Source: Gammaproteobacteria bacterium
GTDB taxonomy: Bacteria; Pseudomonadota; Gammaproteobacteria; Pseudomonadales; Cellvibrionaceae
NCBI GenBank assembly: GCA_004173475.1
Contig: SEBU01000001.1
Span: forward strand, 496,001-560,000
Direction of reading: 5' to 3'
Length of the DNA: 64,000 nucleotides
A program made the translations under genes and the position numbers. Below, in pieces: positions 46,605-56,506 of the stretch. The notes beneath the pieces are model-generated. The model searched no databases, was not told the DNA's origin, and saw only the letters and a list, made by a program, of their open reading frames with translations. Each line of letters begins with the position of its first letter. Within the stretch, counting starts at the first letter, position 1.

Positions 46605-46632
46605 TCGTCAGCTCTCGAAACGAGCACGACGA
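46605..46632. repeat. Inverted repeat in the aspS-yebC gap
   Basis: TCGTC-A-GCTC (46605-46614) pairs with GAGC-AC-GACGA (46622-46632) around a 7-base loop and is flanked on both sides by AT-rich ATAAAATAAA / TTTATTTATT. It could terminate transcription in either direction or be a leader hairpin of yebC. Confidence 0.5.
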
Positions 46633-46667
46633 TTCCTTGTTTTATTTATTTTTTCTGTCGAAATAAA

Positions 46668-46706
46668 TTTTAATAAATAAAAAGGGCGGGCATTGCCCAC
46701 CCTTTT
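46668..46706 (-). terminator. Rho-independent terminator after aspS
   Basis: A 12-bp stem AAAAGGGTGGGC / GCCCGCCCTTTT on the minus strand (one mismatch), 3-base loop, followed by TATTTATT. It begins 45 bases after aspS and separates aspS from yebC transcriptionally. Confidence 0.85.
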
Positions 46707-46711
46707 GTTTT

Positions 46712-46742
46712 CCCTCGCCCTCTGGGAGAGGGTTAGGGTGCG
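46712..46742. repeat. CCCTC/GAGGG palindrome with TTAGGGTG tail
   Basis: CCCTC-tggga-GAGGG (46718-46732) is followed by TTAGGGTG, lying between the aspS stop and its terminator. It is the same class of small palindrome as at 11392 and 31030. Confidence 0.5.
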
Positions 46743-46750
46743 GACAAAAA

Positions 46751-48565
46751 TTACATCCCGTACTCAGCACCTTCCGCAGGAGCAGTTTCCGCTTTCTCTT
46801 TCTTACGTAAACGAATATGCAATTCGCGCAATTGTAGATCGTCTACAAAGCCTGGAGCATCAGTCATCACGCAAGCGGCGCTTTGGGTTTTGGGGAAAGC
46901 GATTACGTCGCGGATGGAGCTTGCGCCGATCATCAACATAATCAGACGATCCAGACCGAAGGCCAAGCCGCCGTGTGGTGGTGCGCCGTATTTTAAAGCG
47001 TCTAACAAGAAGCCAAATTTTTCGCGTTGTTCTTCTTCGCTAATGCCAAGAATTCCGAACACAGTTTGTTGCATTTCTTTGGTATGGATACGAACAGAAC
47101 CGCCGCCCAATTCAGTACCGTTCAATACCAAATCATATGCTTGTGATAAAGCTTCAGCCGGGTTCGCAGCCAATTCTTCTGGTGAGCAGGAAGGCGCCGT
47201 AAACGGATGGTGAATTGCGGTCAGGCTGCCGTCTTCCAATTCTTCGAACATTGGGAAATCAACAACCCACAACATTGCCCATTCTTTTGTGTACAAATTC
47301 AAGTCCGCACCGAGTTTGCAACGCAATGCGCCCAAGGCTTCGGTAACGATTTTGTGTTTATCAGCGCCGAAGAAAATTAAATCGCCATTCTCTGCACCGA
47401 CTCGCTCAAGAATTGCTGCGCGAACAGGTACCGGAAGATTTTTTACAATCGGAGACTGCAAACCTTCTTCAAGATCGTTCTTGTCGTTAACTTTAATGTA
47501 CGCCAAACCTTTCGCGCCGTAGATGCTAACGAATTTGGTGTAATCATCAATCTGCTTACGCGTTAACTTTTCGTTGCCGCCTGGAACTTTCAATGCAGTC
47601 ACACGAGATTTTGGATCGTTCGCTGGGCCAGCAAATACTTTGAAATCTACTTCTTTAACGAGGTCTTTAACATCAACCAACGCCAGTGGAATACGCATGT
47701 CCGGTTTGTCTGAGCCGTATTTTGCGATTGCTTCGGAAAATGGCATACGTTGCAGCTCATCGAACTCGATGCCTTTCAAATCTTTAAACACTTCGCGAAT
47801 CATGCCTTCAGTCACAGACATAATCTGCTCTTGAGTCATGAACGAAGTTTCTATATCGATTTGAGTAAATTCTGGTTGGCGATCTGCACGCAAATCTTCA
47901 TCGCGGAAGCATTTTGCGATTTGGTAGTAACGATCAAAACCCGCAACCATCAATAATTGCTTAAACAACTGCGGTGATTGTGGCAACGCAAAGAATTTAT
48001 TTTCGTGAGTGCGAGATGGCACTAAATAATCGCGAGCACCTTCTGGCGTTGCACGCGTCAAAATGGGAGTTTCAATATCCAAAAAGTTATTGCGGTCTAA
48101 ATAGTTGCGAATTGCGCTGGTTACTTTGGAACGGAAGCGCAAACTCTTTTGCATTTCCAAACGACGTAAATCCAGGAAGCGATATTTCAAACGCACGTCT
48201 TCGCCTACGTTTGAAAATGAATCCAATGGGAATGGGATAGTTTCGGCTTCATTCAAAATGGTTAATCCGGTGCCGTAAACTTCGATCTCACCGGTAGCCA
48301 TATTGGCGTTAACAGTCGCCGCAGCACGTGCACGTACTTTACCTGTTACTTGCAATACGTATTCGCCACGCACTTTATCGGCCAACGCAAAATTTTCTTT
48401 GCCATCTGGATCAAATACTACTTGCACAATACCTTCACGGTCGCGCAGGTCGATAAAGATCACACCACCGTGATCACGACGACGATCCACCCAGCCAGAC
48501 AGGGTGACTTCTTGATCGATATGAGCGGCATTTAAAGCGCCACAGTATTGGCTGCGCATAGACAT
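46751..48565 (-). CDS. aspS: Aspartyl-tRNA synthetase
   Basis: Class II synthetase, 604 residues, bacterial type with a GAD insertion domain. N-terminal OB anticodon-binding domain ([26 protein letters not shown]). Motif 1 near [25 protein letters not shown], motif 2 around [21 protein letters not shown], motif 3 [14 protein letters not shown] near the C-terminus. The leading MSM is ambiguous: either M1 or M3 could be the start. GatCAB is present, so a non-discriminating activity is possible but not shown. Confidence 0.97.
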   Translation of the reverse strand: MSMRSQYCGALNAAHIDQEVTLSGWVDRRRDHGGVIFIDLRDREGIVQVVFDPDGKENFALADKVRGEYVLQVTGKVRARAAATVNANMATGEIEVYGTGLTILNEAETIPFPLDSFSNVGEDVRLKYRFLDLRRLEMQKSLRFRSKVTSAIRNYLDRNNFLDIETPILTRATPEGARDYLVPSRTHENKFFALPQSPQLFKQLLMVAGFDRYYQIAKCFRDEDLRADRQPEFTQIDIETSFMTQEQIMSVTEGMIREVFKDLKGIEFDELQRMPFSEAIAKYGSDKPDMRIPLALVDVKDLVKEVDFKVFAGPANDPKSRVTALKVPGGNEKLTRKQIDDYTKFVSIYGAKGLAYIKVNDKNDLEEGLQSPIVKNLPVPVRAAILERVGAENGDLIFFGADKHKIVTEALGALRCKLGADLNLYTKEWAMLWVVDFPMFEELEDGSLTAIHHPFTAPSCSPEELAANPAEALSQAYDLVLNGTELGGGSVRIHTKEMQQTVFGILGISEEEQREKFGFLLDALKYGAPPHGGLAFGLDRLIMLMIGASSIRDVIAFPKTQSAACVMTDAPGFVDDLQLRELHIRLRKKEKAETAPAEGAEYGM

Positions 48566-48622
48566 TGTCCCGTTTTATATTGTAAAAAATGAAATTGCAT
48601 AAAATTTATTCGCTATGCAGAG

Positions 48623-48910
48623 CTAGTCTGCCGCTTTGGTAGTGCTTGTAGCCGCTGCTGGTGCCACAGTACTTGCGGTGCTGGAACTCGAACTGGACCC
48701 AGTATCACCCGCCAAATTCTTTTTATTTCCCGACTTAAAGTCGGTTTCATACCAACCGCCGCCTTTTAAACGGAAACCCGCTGCGGAGATATGCTTTTTT
48801 AAAGTCGGTTTATTGCATGCAGGGCAGTCAGTTAAAGGGTCATCACTTAAACGCTGTAAAGCCTCTAATGCGTGGCCACAGGACTCACACTGATACTCAT
48901 AGATAGGCAT
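48623..48910 (-). CDS. FmdB-like zinc ribbon protein
   Basis: A 95-residue protein: MPIYEYQCESCGHALEALQ and DCPACNKPTLKKHISAAGFRLKGGGWYETDF, the FmdB family signature with two CxxC pairs (C8/C11 and C34/C37 region) binding zinc. The last third is Ser/Ala/Thr-rich and disordered. It lies 57 bases upstream of aspS on the same strand, an arrangement common in gammaproteobacteria. Function unknown, possibly regulatory. Confidence 0.9.
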   Translation of the reverse strand: MPIYEYQCESCGHALEALQRLSDDPLTDCPACNKPTLKKHISAAGFRLKGGGWYETDFKSGNKKNLAGDTGSSSSSSTASTVAPAAATSTTKAAD

Positions 48911-49063
48911 TTCTTACTCTCAAATGACAAATTCACGATAATTTCGGAGTTTATACCCGAAAAAGCTCGCGATTATAGCCTATGAGATAGCGAGCGAGAA
49001 CCTCAGAAGTGTGTTTAAAGCTACAAGATGTTTGTAAAGGGCGTGCAAAAAATAGCCTGTCAG

Positions 49064-49759
49064 CTAACGCGGAACCTCGGAATAATGCATACGCTGCTGT
49101 ATAGATTCAGCATGTTCACGGGCATAGGCAGGCAGACTCTTTTCGAAACGGCGAGGGCTTGGCAACATTACCGCCATTCGCGCTGCCTGATATTCGCCGA
49201 GACTTGCTGCGGATTGGCCAAAGTGACGACGAGCACCCGCCTCTGCGCCGAACACACCGTTACCCCACTCCACTACATTAAGGTAAACCTCAAGGATACG
49301 GCGTTTACTCCACAAAGATTCAATCATGACTGTAATGACAGCTTCCTGAATTTTGCGAATGTAAGAGCGCGAGGGAGATAGAAATAAATTCTTAGCCAGC
49401 TGCTGCGAAATTGTCGATCCACCGGCAACTCGCTTTCCTTTACGCTGATTCTTTTTCAGCGCTCGCTCGATGTTATCCCAATCGAAACCATCATGCTCCA
49501 TGAACTTATCGTCCTCAGCAGACACTACTGCACGTTTCAGGTTTGAGGAGATTTTTTCGTAGGCAACCCACTGGTAATCCAATTTCGCACGCGGATTTTT
49601 ATCGCGTAATTCTGCTAAGCGGATAGACATAAAACTTGTACTTTGCGGGGGATTCCATTTCCACCAAAGAATCCATCCAAATAACCACAATTGATACATA
49701 AGAATAATTGCGATGGCGAACAACAGAACTCGCTTAAGCATTCGCATTAAAGATTTCAT
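49064..49759 (-). CDS. mtgA: Monofunctional biosynthetic peptidoglycan transglycosylase
   Basis: Polymerises lipid II into glycan strands without a transpeptidase domain. In 231 residues: one N-terminal membrane helix (about 8-33), then the GT51 domain with catalytic E82 in SAEDDKFMEHDGFDW. The family motifs GGSTISQQLAKNLFLSPSRS, RKIQE, KRRILEVYLN and EWGNGVFGAEAGARRHFG follow. It is flanked by intergenic gaps and is probably monocistronic. Confidence 0.96.
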   Translation of the reverse strand: MKSLMRMLKRVLLFAIAIILMYQLWLFGWILWWKWNPPQSTSFMSIRLAELRDKNPRAKLDYQWVAYEKISSNLKRAVVSAEDDKFMEHDGFDWDNIERALKKNQRKGKRVAGGSTISQQLAKNLFLSPSRSYIRKIQEAVITVMIESLWSKRRILEVYLNVVEWGNGVFGAEAGARRHFGQSAASLGEYQAARMAVMLPSPRRFEKSLPAYAREHAESIQQRMHYSEVPR

Positions 49760-49832
49760 CGCCTATTATTTCGTCGCTGATTAAAAAATTTTTTGGCAAC
49801 AGCCGATTCAAAACATTAATCGATAAGAATAA

Positions 49833-50228
49833 CTATCGATTAATGATGGCTTCCATCTGACGCTGCTTGGCTTGTCGAAGCTCTTCCATCTCTTCATTCA
49901 TTGTCTTGGGCTTCGATTCAGCCTCTGGCAACTTAGCAACAGGCGCAGATGGCAGGATATTATTATCAGGATCGACCTCTATTGTTTTGGCGCCGTCTAC
50001 GGGGCGGTTCTCGTAGTGAACAACACCATTTTCATCGGTCCATTTAGAGACCTTTACAGTATTTTTAGCCTCTGAAGATTCATTTTTGGGCACGATATCG
50101 GCCGTCACTGTTTTAAGATCTGCAACCCATTTTTGCCACGGAATTTGAGCTGGTTGCAAATAACCGAAATAACTCATTGCCGCGAAAACAACAAAAACCA
50201 GTACCGCTACTCTTAATACAATTTTCAT
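49833..50228 (-). CDS. DUF4124 domain protein, membrane-anchored
   Basis: A 131-residue protein with an N-terminal hydrophobic segment (about 4-24, uncleaved or a signal peptide), then DUF4124 core VSKWTDENGVVHYENRPVDGAKTIEVD. A charged helical C-terminus follows (MNEEMEELRQAKQRQMEAIIN). Many gammaproteobacteria carry such small periplasmic proteins of unknown function. It lies 73 bases upstream of mtgA on the same strand. Confidence 0.82.
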   Translation of the reverse strand: MKIVLRVAVLVFVVFAAMSYFGYLQPAQIPWQKWVADLKTVTADIVPKNESSEAKNTVKVSKWTDENGVVHYENRPVDGAKTIEVDPDNNILPSAPVAKLPEAESKPKTMNEEMEELRQAKQRQMEAIINR

Positions 50229-50303
50229 ACGATTAAATCCCTATTTTCCATAATCATACATTCGCAAAACCTGGTCGGCGCCGCCACCAGGTTTTCATTA
50301 CAT

Positions 50304-53114
50304 TTATTTCGCCGCTTTTAAACGACTGGCATTAAAACGAGAGAATAGCGCGTTGTAAGCACTGCTATCCACCGCGCCTACTGCAATCCATTCGAATACC
50401 AAATTCTCAAACTCGGTGGCGATGTCTTGCGCTTTACGGCCAAAACTTTGTTGCAATTGATTCACCTGAAAGGCCGTACGTAAAGCTTGTTCCGACGTCG
50501 GTGTTTCTGTGCCAGTTAAAATATCAGCACGAATGCAAAGTTCGCGCAACGAAGCTAGATTTGCATCCAGATCTGCGCTGGCGTTGGCACGCGCGATTTT
50601 TTGTTGTATCGCTTTCAACCCACCGACCGGCCATTGCGTAAATTTTTCTAGTTGCGATTGCAACGCTTCTACTGATGCATCTTTTCCGCTGACTAAAGCA
50701 AGTTCGTAGCTGTTTACGGCTTCATTGGCCGCAAACAAATTAATCCACACTTGTTGCTTTAACGCGCCTCTTTCATCTTTTAATTTTTGCTCAAAAGCAT
50801 CAATAGCTTTATTGAATGCAGAATTGATTTCGCTGACCTGGGCCTTCGGAAATTGTCCGAGGGCTCCAAACTCCTGACGAATTTCATCAACGCGTTTACG
50901 CGCATCGACAAGCGCCTGTGCTGTTAATTCTGTCAAAGACTCAACTTCAGCAAGCAATGCTCTAGCGCGATTCAAATTTGCGTCCAGCTCTGCTTTAAAT
51001 TCTTCAGACTGTTGCTGACGCTTGGCAAAAACTGCATCGCATACGCTTCTAAATTCGCGCCAGAGCTGTTGCTCTTCTTTGCGTAAGCTTGGGCCAATAC
51101 TTTGCCATTTAGTTTGCAACTGTTTTACCTGATCTGTGGCCTTGCGAGAATCTTCCATAGTTACTAGAAGCTGGGCCTGGCCAATTAATTCTTTTTTCGA
51201 CGATGCATTTTTTGCAAACTCATCATTCAGTTTTTGTTGAATAGCCTGAAGTGTGGCCTCAAATTCAGCTAACACCGGTTGAGTTGCAACACGCTCGGTG
51301 GGCGTATGGTTTCGCCATTCCTGCCGCGCGATTCGGATAACAGTTTCAACATCTTTCCAGTTAGCATTTTGCCAATCATGGTTTTCAAGATAATGTTTTA
51401 ACTGAGCGACAAGCTGCTTACAGGAGTTCAAATTATTTTGGCGAATAATAGCTTGTTCTGCAAAATAATCGCGGCAGGGTTGATAAACCTTTTGCGCCAA
51501 CTCATGAAATTTCTCCCACAAATCCTGATCTTGATCTTTGCCGCCTTTACTGAGACTGCGCCATTCATCCTGAATGCGTTTAACCTTATTGGCGAGGCTT
51601 TCCGGATGCTCTTTGCTACCATCCAGGCTTTCGAGTTGTGCAATTAACTCATGTTTTTTAGGAATTACAGCGTAATCTTTCCAGTCTTGTAGTTTTGCAA
51701 GCGCTTCATCTAATTGCTCCAGCTGACTGGCCAAGTGATTAGGCAGGCTGCCAAAATTTTGTACCTTTTCCTCGATCGCGCGACGAATGCCCATGGCTTT
51801 ACCCAGCACACCCTCAGCGATAGTTTCGTTTGCTTTACGGATAAGGCCGCCAATATGACGCTGAGCACTTTGTAGTTCTGCAACTTTTTCTGCAGCTGCT
51901 TTTTCCCATTTTTCGTATGCTGTTTGCGCTTGGGCAACCACATCTGGCAAATTATCTTTGAAGGATTTACACAATAAATTAACCCGATTTTTCAGCGCTT
52001 TGTAATGCTCTTGTGCTTCGCCGGACGCTTCAGACACTAACTGTTCGAATCGCAATTGTTGCGCGGCGAGGCTTCCATAAGTAGTGTGATTATCTAGCTC
52101 TTGCAAAATAATTCGGCGCAAACCGTCGACAATTTTTTGCTCGTGGGCGCTGGGCTTTTTTACACTCCCCAAGGATTCCCAAGCCGCATCCAATAGTTTT
52201 AGCAACGCATTGGTCTCTTCCACGTTAACGTCGGAACTCACGATCGACATTAAAAGTGCATGTAATTGATCAATGTGGACCTGACGCTCTCCGGTAATTG
52301 CGATTTCAACTTTACGTTGAGTTTCTTGCGCGTTAAGCTCCGCAGAAACATTGTCGATGGTAGCTTGGCATTTTTCGATAGCCGCTTGAGCGCGGGATAT
52401 CAAATCATCTGTGGCGTCAGCCTTTTTTAATTCCCACTGCTGGACAAGATAAGAAACCTTCGCCTCAAACTGCGCATCATATGGACGGTTACTTTGTTGC
52501 TCAAGGGATTGAACCGCACTAGTGACAGCGGCAATAATTTCTGCAGCGCGCTTATCTTCCTCTTTAAACGCATCGCATTTTTCTTTAACAATTTTAAAAA
52601 CCGATTTATCTTTTGTTTTAGTATCTTTCAATAATTTTTGCAGCAATTCCTTGTCGGTAACTTTATCGGCAGCGGATTGACGCAATTTACTTGTAGAAGC
52701 ATCCAGTGCGAATCTTGCTAACTCTGCTTGATCATTGATTGTGTTAAATATTTGTTCAAATGCAGCTGTGTTGGCGGTCAACCCCAAGAGTGCGAGAAGT
52801 GACATTTTGTCCGGGATAGACTGTTCCAAGTCTGATAAATTTATAGTGCCAGCATCAATTAAGCTGACCAGTTGCTGTTTAGCAGCTTTTTGGACATTTG
52901 TGCTCAAAGAAGATGCTTCCGTAACTCCGGCGAGGCTCAACAATATATTGCGATCGTTAATTTTTTTAATCGCAGCTATACGCACTTGCTCGTCTTCACC
53001 GCTTTTAATCACACCTACTAATGCATCGACAGATAATGCTTCTAAATTGGTTGTTTTCTTTTCAACAACCTTTGGCTGAGTTTTTTTACCTAATAAACGC
53101 GAGAAAAAAGACAT
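50304..53114 (-). CDS. DUF349 repeat protein
   Basis: A 936-residue, almost entirely helical cytoplasmic protein. It has an N-terminal HEAT-like segment (about 25-180, VRIAAIKKINDRNILLSLA). Coiled-coil and DUF349 repeats follow (about 480-780; motif RIQDEWRSLSKGGKDQDQDLWEKFHELAQKVYQPCRDYF and QTKWQSIGPSLRKEEQQLWREFRSVCDAVFAKRQQ). DUF349 proteins are poorly characterised. The start is placed at the second ATG (53114), 8 bases after AAGG; a first ATG at 53120 is too close. Confidence 0.85.
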   Translation of the reverse strand: MSFFSRLLGKKTQPKVVEKKTTNLEALSVDALVGVIKSGEDEQVRIAAIKKINDRNILLSLAGVTEASSLSTNVQKAAKQQLVSLIDAGTINLSDLEQSIPDKMSLLALLGLTANTAAFEQIFNTINDQAELARFALDASTSKLRQSAADKVTDKELLQKLLKDTKTKDKSVFKIVKEKCDAFKEEDKRAAEIIAAVTSAVQSLEQQSNRPYDAQFEAKVSYLVQQWELKKADATDDLISRAQAAIEKCQATIDNVSAELNAQETQRKVEIAITGERQVHIDQLHALLMSIVSSDVNVEETNALLKLLDAAWESLGSVKKPSAHEQKIVDGLRRIILQELDNHTTYGSLAAQQLRFEQLVSEASGEAQEHYKALKNRVNLLCKSFKDNLPDVVAQAQTAYEKWEKAAAEKVAELQSAQRHIGGLIRKANETIAEGVLGKAMGIRRAIEEKVQNFGSLPNHLASQLEQLDEALAKLQDWKDYAVIPKKHELIAQLESLDGSKEHPESLANKVKRIQDEWRSLSKGGKDQDQDLWEKFHELAQKVYQPCRDYFAEQAIIRQNNLNSCKQLVAQLKHYLENHDWQNANWKDVETVIRIARQEWRNHTPTERVATQPVLAEFEATLQAIQQKLNDEFAKNASSKKELIGQAQLLVTMEDSRKATDQVKQLQTKWQSIGPSLRKEEQQLWREFRSVCDAVFAKRQQQSEEFKAELDANLNRARALLAEVESLTELTAQALVDARKRVDEIRQEFGALGQFPKAQVSEINSAFNKAIDAFEQKLKDERGALKQQVWINLFAANEAVNSYELALVSGKDASVEALQSQLEKFTQWPVGGLKAIQQKIARANASADLDANLASLRELCIRADILTGTETPTSEQALRTAFQVNQLQQSFGRKAQDIATEFENLVFEWIAVGAVDSSAYNALFSRFNASRLKAAK

Positions 53115-53184
53115 ATGCATTACCTTTTGAAAGTGCCAAGATCAGCCATAGAATTGCGATCTGGAAAAATAAACAGAAAGATTG

Positions 53185-54501
53185 TTAAACAATAATATCC
53201 AATAACAAAACACCGATTAATCCGAGCATGCCGACAATTGTTTCCATCACTGACCAAGAGGCAAATGTCTGCTTTAAACTCAAATTAAAATATTCTTTAA
53301 ACATCCAAAATCCGGAGTCGTTGACGTGAGAGCACATCAAGCTACCCGCGCCAATTGCCAATACCATCAAATTAGGGTTGATGCCAGGTGATGTAACGAC
53401 CAGGGGTGCCATAATACCCGCTGCTGTAAGACCTGCAACCGTAGCAGAGCCTAAACTAACACGAATAATCAAGGCTATTAGCCAACCGAGTAGTAATGGA
53501 TTGATGGGGATACTTTTCAAACTGGCGGCAATTTCATTGCCGACACCACTTTCGACAAAAATCTGTTTAAGCGCGCCAGCACCAGCAATTATCAGCAGGA
53601 TAACAGAAATGTCTTTCAAAGCCTGACTGAAGCTTTGCATTATCTTCCCAAGCGACTGGCCATTGGCTAGGCCCAAGCTATAGCTGGCAATAATCAGGGC
53701 AATCAACATAACCATCAACGGATTGCCAAAGAAATCGAGATACAACTTTAAATTAGCATTACCAGTGACAAGGGGCGCCGTAAGAGTTGTGACTGTTAGC
53801 ATAAGCACAGGCAATAAAGCGACGAAAAAACTTTTGCCCGTTGACGGTAATGCATGATCCGGAATCACATCCGGCGTAAAAGTGGCCATTGGCTCACTAC
53901 GCATTTTCTTTAAAAACCTGGCAAATACCGGCCCCGCAATCATCATAGTGGGAAGCGCGACAATAAAACCGTAAATTAACGTCAAACCCATGTCTGCTTT
54001 AAATTGCGGTACAAGAGCCGTTGGTGACGGATGTGGCGGTAAAAAACCATGCGTAACGGACAGGGCCGCTAACAAGGGGATACCTAAATAAACGGCAGGC
54101 AGTTTTGTTTGATATGCGACAGAAAACACCAGCGGAACCAGAAGTACAAATCCCACATTATAAAAAAGCGGAATACCAACAAAAAAACCTGTGAGCATAA
54201 GCGCCCAGGTAATATATTTTTCACCGCAAAACTTAACGAGCACAAAGGTGATTTTTTGCGCAGCGCCGGAATCCGCAATTAATTTTCCGAACATTGCCCC
54301 CAAACAAATAATTGCTGCCAGCGAACCTAAAATACTACCTATGCCTTTTTCAATTGCATCGGGAATTTTATTCAGCGGAATACCTAAAATAATTCCACCC
54401 ACTATCGCGGTAATTAAAAACGCAATAAACGGATTAATACTCCAGCGCGCGGTTAATAACACCAACAGTGCAATACAAATAACAACCGATAAAATAGACA
54501 T
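53185..54501 (-). CDS. GntP family permease (gluconate:proton symporter type)
   Basis: A 438-residue inner-membrane transporter with about 12 hydrophobic segments. GntP family features: LTARWSINPFIAFLITAIVGGIILG, FVGIPLFYNVGFVLLVPL, SVTHGFLPPHPSPTA, and the late SATVAGLTAAGIMAPLV and CSHVNDSGFW. The substrate is probably gluconate or a related sugar acid. No gluconate kinase or regulator is adjacent, so the pathway context is missing. Confidence 0.92.
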   Translation of the reverse strand: MSILSVVICIALLVLLTARWSINPFIAFLITAIVGGIILGIPLNKIPDAIEKGIGSILGSLAAIICLGAMFGKLIADSGAAQKITFVLVKFCGEKYITWALMLTGFFVGIPLFYNVGFVLLVPLVFSVAYQTKLPAVYLGIPLLAALSVTHGFLPPHPSPTALVPQFKADMGLTLIYGFIVALPTMMIAGPVFARFLKKMRSEPMATFTPDVIPDHALPSTGKSFFVALLPVLMLTVTTLTAPLVTGNANLKLYLDFFGNPLMVMLIALIIASYSLGLANGQSLGKIMQSFSQALKDISVILLIIAGAGALKQIFVESGVGNEIAASLKSIPINPLLLGWLIALIIRVSLGSATVAGLTAAGIMAPLVVTSPGINPNLMVLAIGAGSLMCSHVNDSGFWMFKEYFNLSLKQTFASWSVMETIVGMLGLIGVLLLDIIV

Positions 54502-54582
54502 GAATTACCTTTATTATTTTTTTTAAGCAGAGTGGCCGACGGTTGTTCGCTTTAGAGCCAGTCGGCTTACCAGAGTTTGGCG

Positions 54583-54894
54583 TCAACAAATATCTAACCC
54601 GATTTGATTTGCCTCGTAAACCAGCGGTAGAAAACTGAGTGCGTGACGGCAACTCGCGGGATTAACCGGCATACCAGAGCGCAAATCAAACTCTATGCCG
54701 TGGGTTGGGCAACGCAAAATATGATTGACCAGACTCGCTTGCGTTAAGGGAGCCTGCAAGTGCGGGCATTGATTTGCAATGCAATAATGCCTGCCCTCCT
54801 CTTGCATAAGTATCCACTCACGACCACCTACTTTAAATACGCGGCGATAGCCATCATGAAGTTCATGTAATTTTTCGAGCGCAACAAACGCCAT
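54583..54894 (-). CDS. Rieske [2Fe-2S] domain protein
   Basis: A 103-residue single-domain Rieske protein. Ligands: C43-P-H45 in NQCPHLQAPL and C62-x-x-H65 in RCPTHGIEFDL, an intact Rieske cluster. It resembles ferredoxins of oxygenase or nitrite-reductase NirD type, but no partner oxygenase is nearby. The upstream 258 bases are shared with the divergent DUF1704 gene. Confidence 0.88.
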   Translation of the reverse strand: MAFVALEKLHELHDGYRRVFKVGGREWILMQEEGRHYCIANQCPHLQAPLTQASLVNHILRCPTHGIEFDLRSGMPVNPASCRHALSFLPLVYEANQIGLDIC

Positions 54895-55152
54895 AGAGTA
54901 TCCACATAATATTCTGGCGATTGCGCCGCTTTTTTACGGCGAAAATTTACGCTGCCAGGAGGAATATAAGCAAGCAGTTTTGCAGTTTTATTCCGGGCGC
55001 TGGTCAATGCCACCTTTTTCGGGCCGATTTACCATTTTTTGTCATTATCTTCCTGTGACGCTAATCACTTTTACCGCGTCAGCAGTTAGAATGATCAAGC
55101 CGATGGCAGCCCACCCTCGCTGTCACCTTGTCGCCCAATTGAACATGCCCCT

Positions 55153-56490
55153 ATGACGAATCAAGCCTATCTGGAACGGTTACGCAGCTTATCTAATCGC
55201 TTGGTGGCGCTGCAAAAACCAATTCGTATTTTGGATGCAATAAAGTGGCCTGCCGATTTAGAGATCCGTTTCCTGGCCAAGGGCGGGCGCGAGCTTCCCC
55301 AACTGGGCGAAGATTTTTATCAAAAACAGAAGCTCGCCTTCGACACTGATAAAGTCTATCTACTTCTTAAAGACCTCAAGACGGATGTTCGCAGGGATCT
55401 GGGCCGCGACGATGCCTTGGGCCAAATCCTTCTGGCCACCATCGACCAATATCAAATTGTTATCGAATTGTTGCGCTCCCGCGGCACTCAACAGTTCGGT
55501 CATTTTAGTAAATTACTGTACGGATCCGCGCAAGACAAAATTCGTGGCGACCGCAAAACCTTGCGCGAAATGGGCGAACGTTTGTGTCAAATTTTTTCCC
55601 TTCCGGCGGTTGAACATTTAAACCGTCCTTACACGAACAACATTAGCGCCGAGCAAGCTGTAAATATTTTACGTGAACGTATGGTTAATTATTTCGGTGG
55701 CGGTGAAGTTCGCATTGAATTGAGCGATGACATAGTCTCGGACGCTTCCGCCGGCGGTGACTGTATCAAAATTAATCGGCGCGCCATGTTCTCGGAATTG
55801 GATTTACAAGTCCTTGAAGTTCATGAAGGCTGGGTGCATATAGGTACTACACTTAATGGACGTCAACAGCCTTGGGCGACGTGGCTAAGCGTAGGTTCAC
55901 CGCGAATCACCGCCATCCAGGAAGGCATGGCGGTGTTAATGGAAACATTAACGTTTAGTTCATTTCCACAACGCGCCCGCCGTATCAGTGATCGGGTTGT
56001 TGCTGTTGATCTAGCCGAACAAGGCGCAAGTTTTTGCGAAGTTTATAAATATTTTATTGATCGCGGCATCAGCGAACACGACAGCTACCGAGTTACTCAA
56101 CGCGTATTTCGTGGTGGCACATTAGATGGCGGCTCTGTATTCACCAAAGATATTTCTTATGTAAAAGGATTTGTTGAAAATGTAAATTTTATTCGCAGCG
56201 CTATTCAGTCCGGTGTACCAGAAGTTATTCCTATGTTATTTGTAGGCAAAGTTACCCTGGATGATTTACCGCTGCTCTACGAGCGTTACCTGGAGGGCGT
56301 TATTGAGCCGCCAAAACATTTACCGCCGATGTTTCGCGATTTAAACGGCTTATATGTTTGGTTTGGTTTCTCAAGCAGCATGGGACTTATGAATATTGCG
56401 AAAGTGCAACAACATTTCAGCAAGCTCTTTCAGAAAATGCCTGCATCCACACCCTTGTACTTAAACAAAAACGATGTTGAATTGGATTAG
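55153..56490 (+). CDS. DUF1704 / QEGLA-motif protein (flavohemoglobin expression-modulating type)
   Basis: A 445-residue soluble protein. The DUF1704 signature is complete: VHEGWVHIGT (H224, E225, H229, an HExxxH zinc motif) and RITAIQEGMAVLMETLTF (Q256-E257, QEGLA-like). The same family includes the MATCAP tubulin carboxypeptidases of animals, so a metallopeptidase fold is expected; a bacterial substrate is not known. The annotation name comes from a reported effect on flavohemoglobin expression. It is divergent from the Rieske gene. Confidence 0.88.
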   Translation: MTNQAYLERLRSLSNRLVALQKPIRILDAIKWPADLEIRFLAKGGRELPQLGEDFYQKQKLAFDTDKVYLLLKDLKTDVRRDLGRDDALGQILLATIDQYQIVIELLRSRGTQQFGHFSKLLYGSAQDKIRGDRKTLREMGERLCQIFSLPAVEHLNRPYTNNISAEQAVNILRERMVNYFGGGEVRIELSDDIVSDASAGGDCIKINRRAMFSELDLQVLEVHEGWVHIGTTLNGRQQPWATWLSVGSPRITAIQEGMAVLMETLTFSSFPQRARRISDRVVAVDLAEQGASFCEVYKYFIDRGISEHDSYRVTQRVFRGGTLDGGSVFTKDISYVKGFVENVNFIRSAIQSGVPEVIPMLFVGKVTLDDLPLLYERYLEGVIEPPKHLPPMFRDLNGLYVWFGFSSSMGLMNIAKVQQHFSKLFQKMPASTPLYLNKNDVELD

Positions 56491-56506
56491 TGAATAATTT
56501 TATTAA

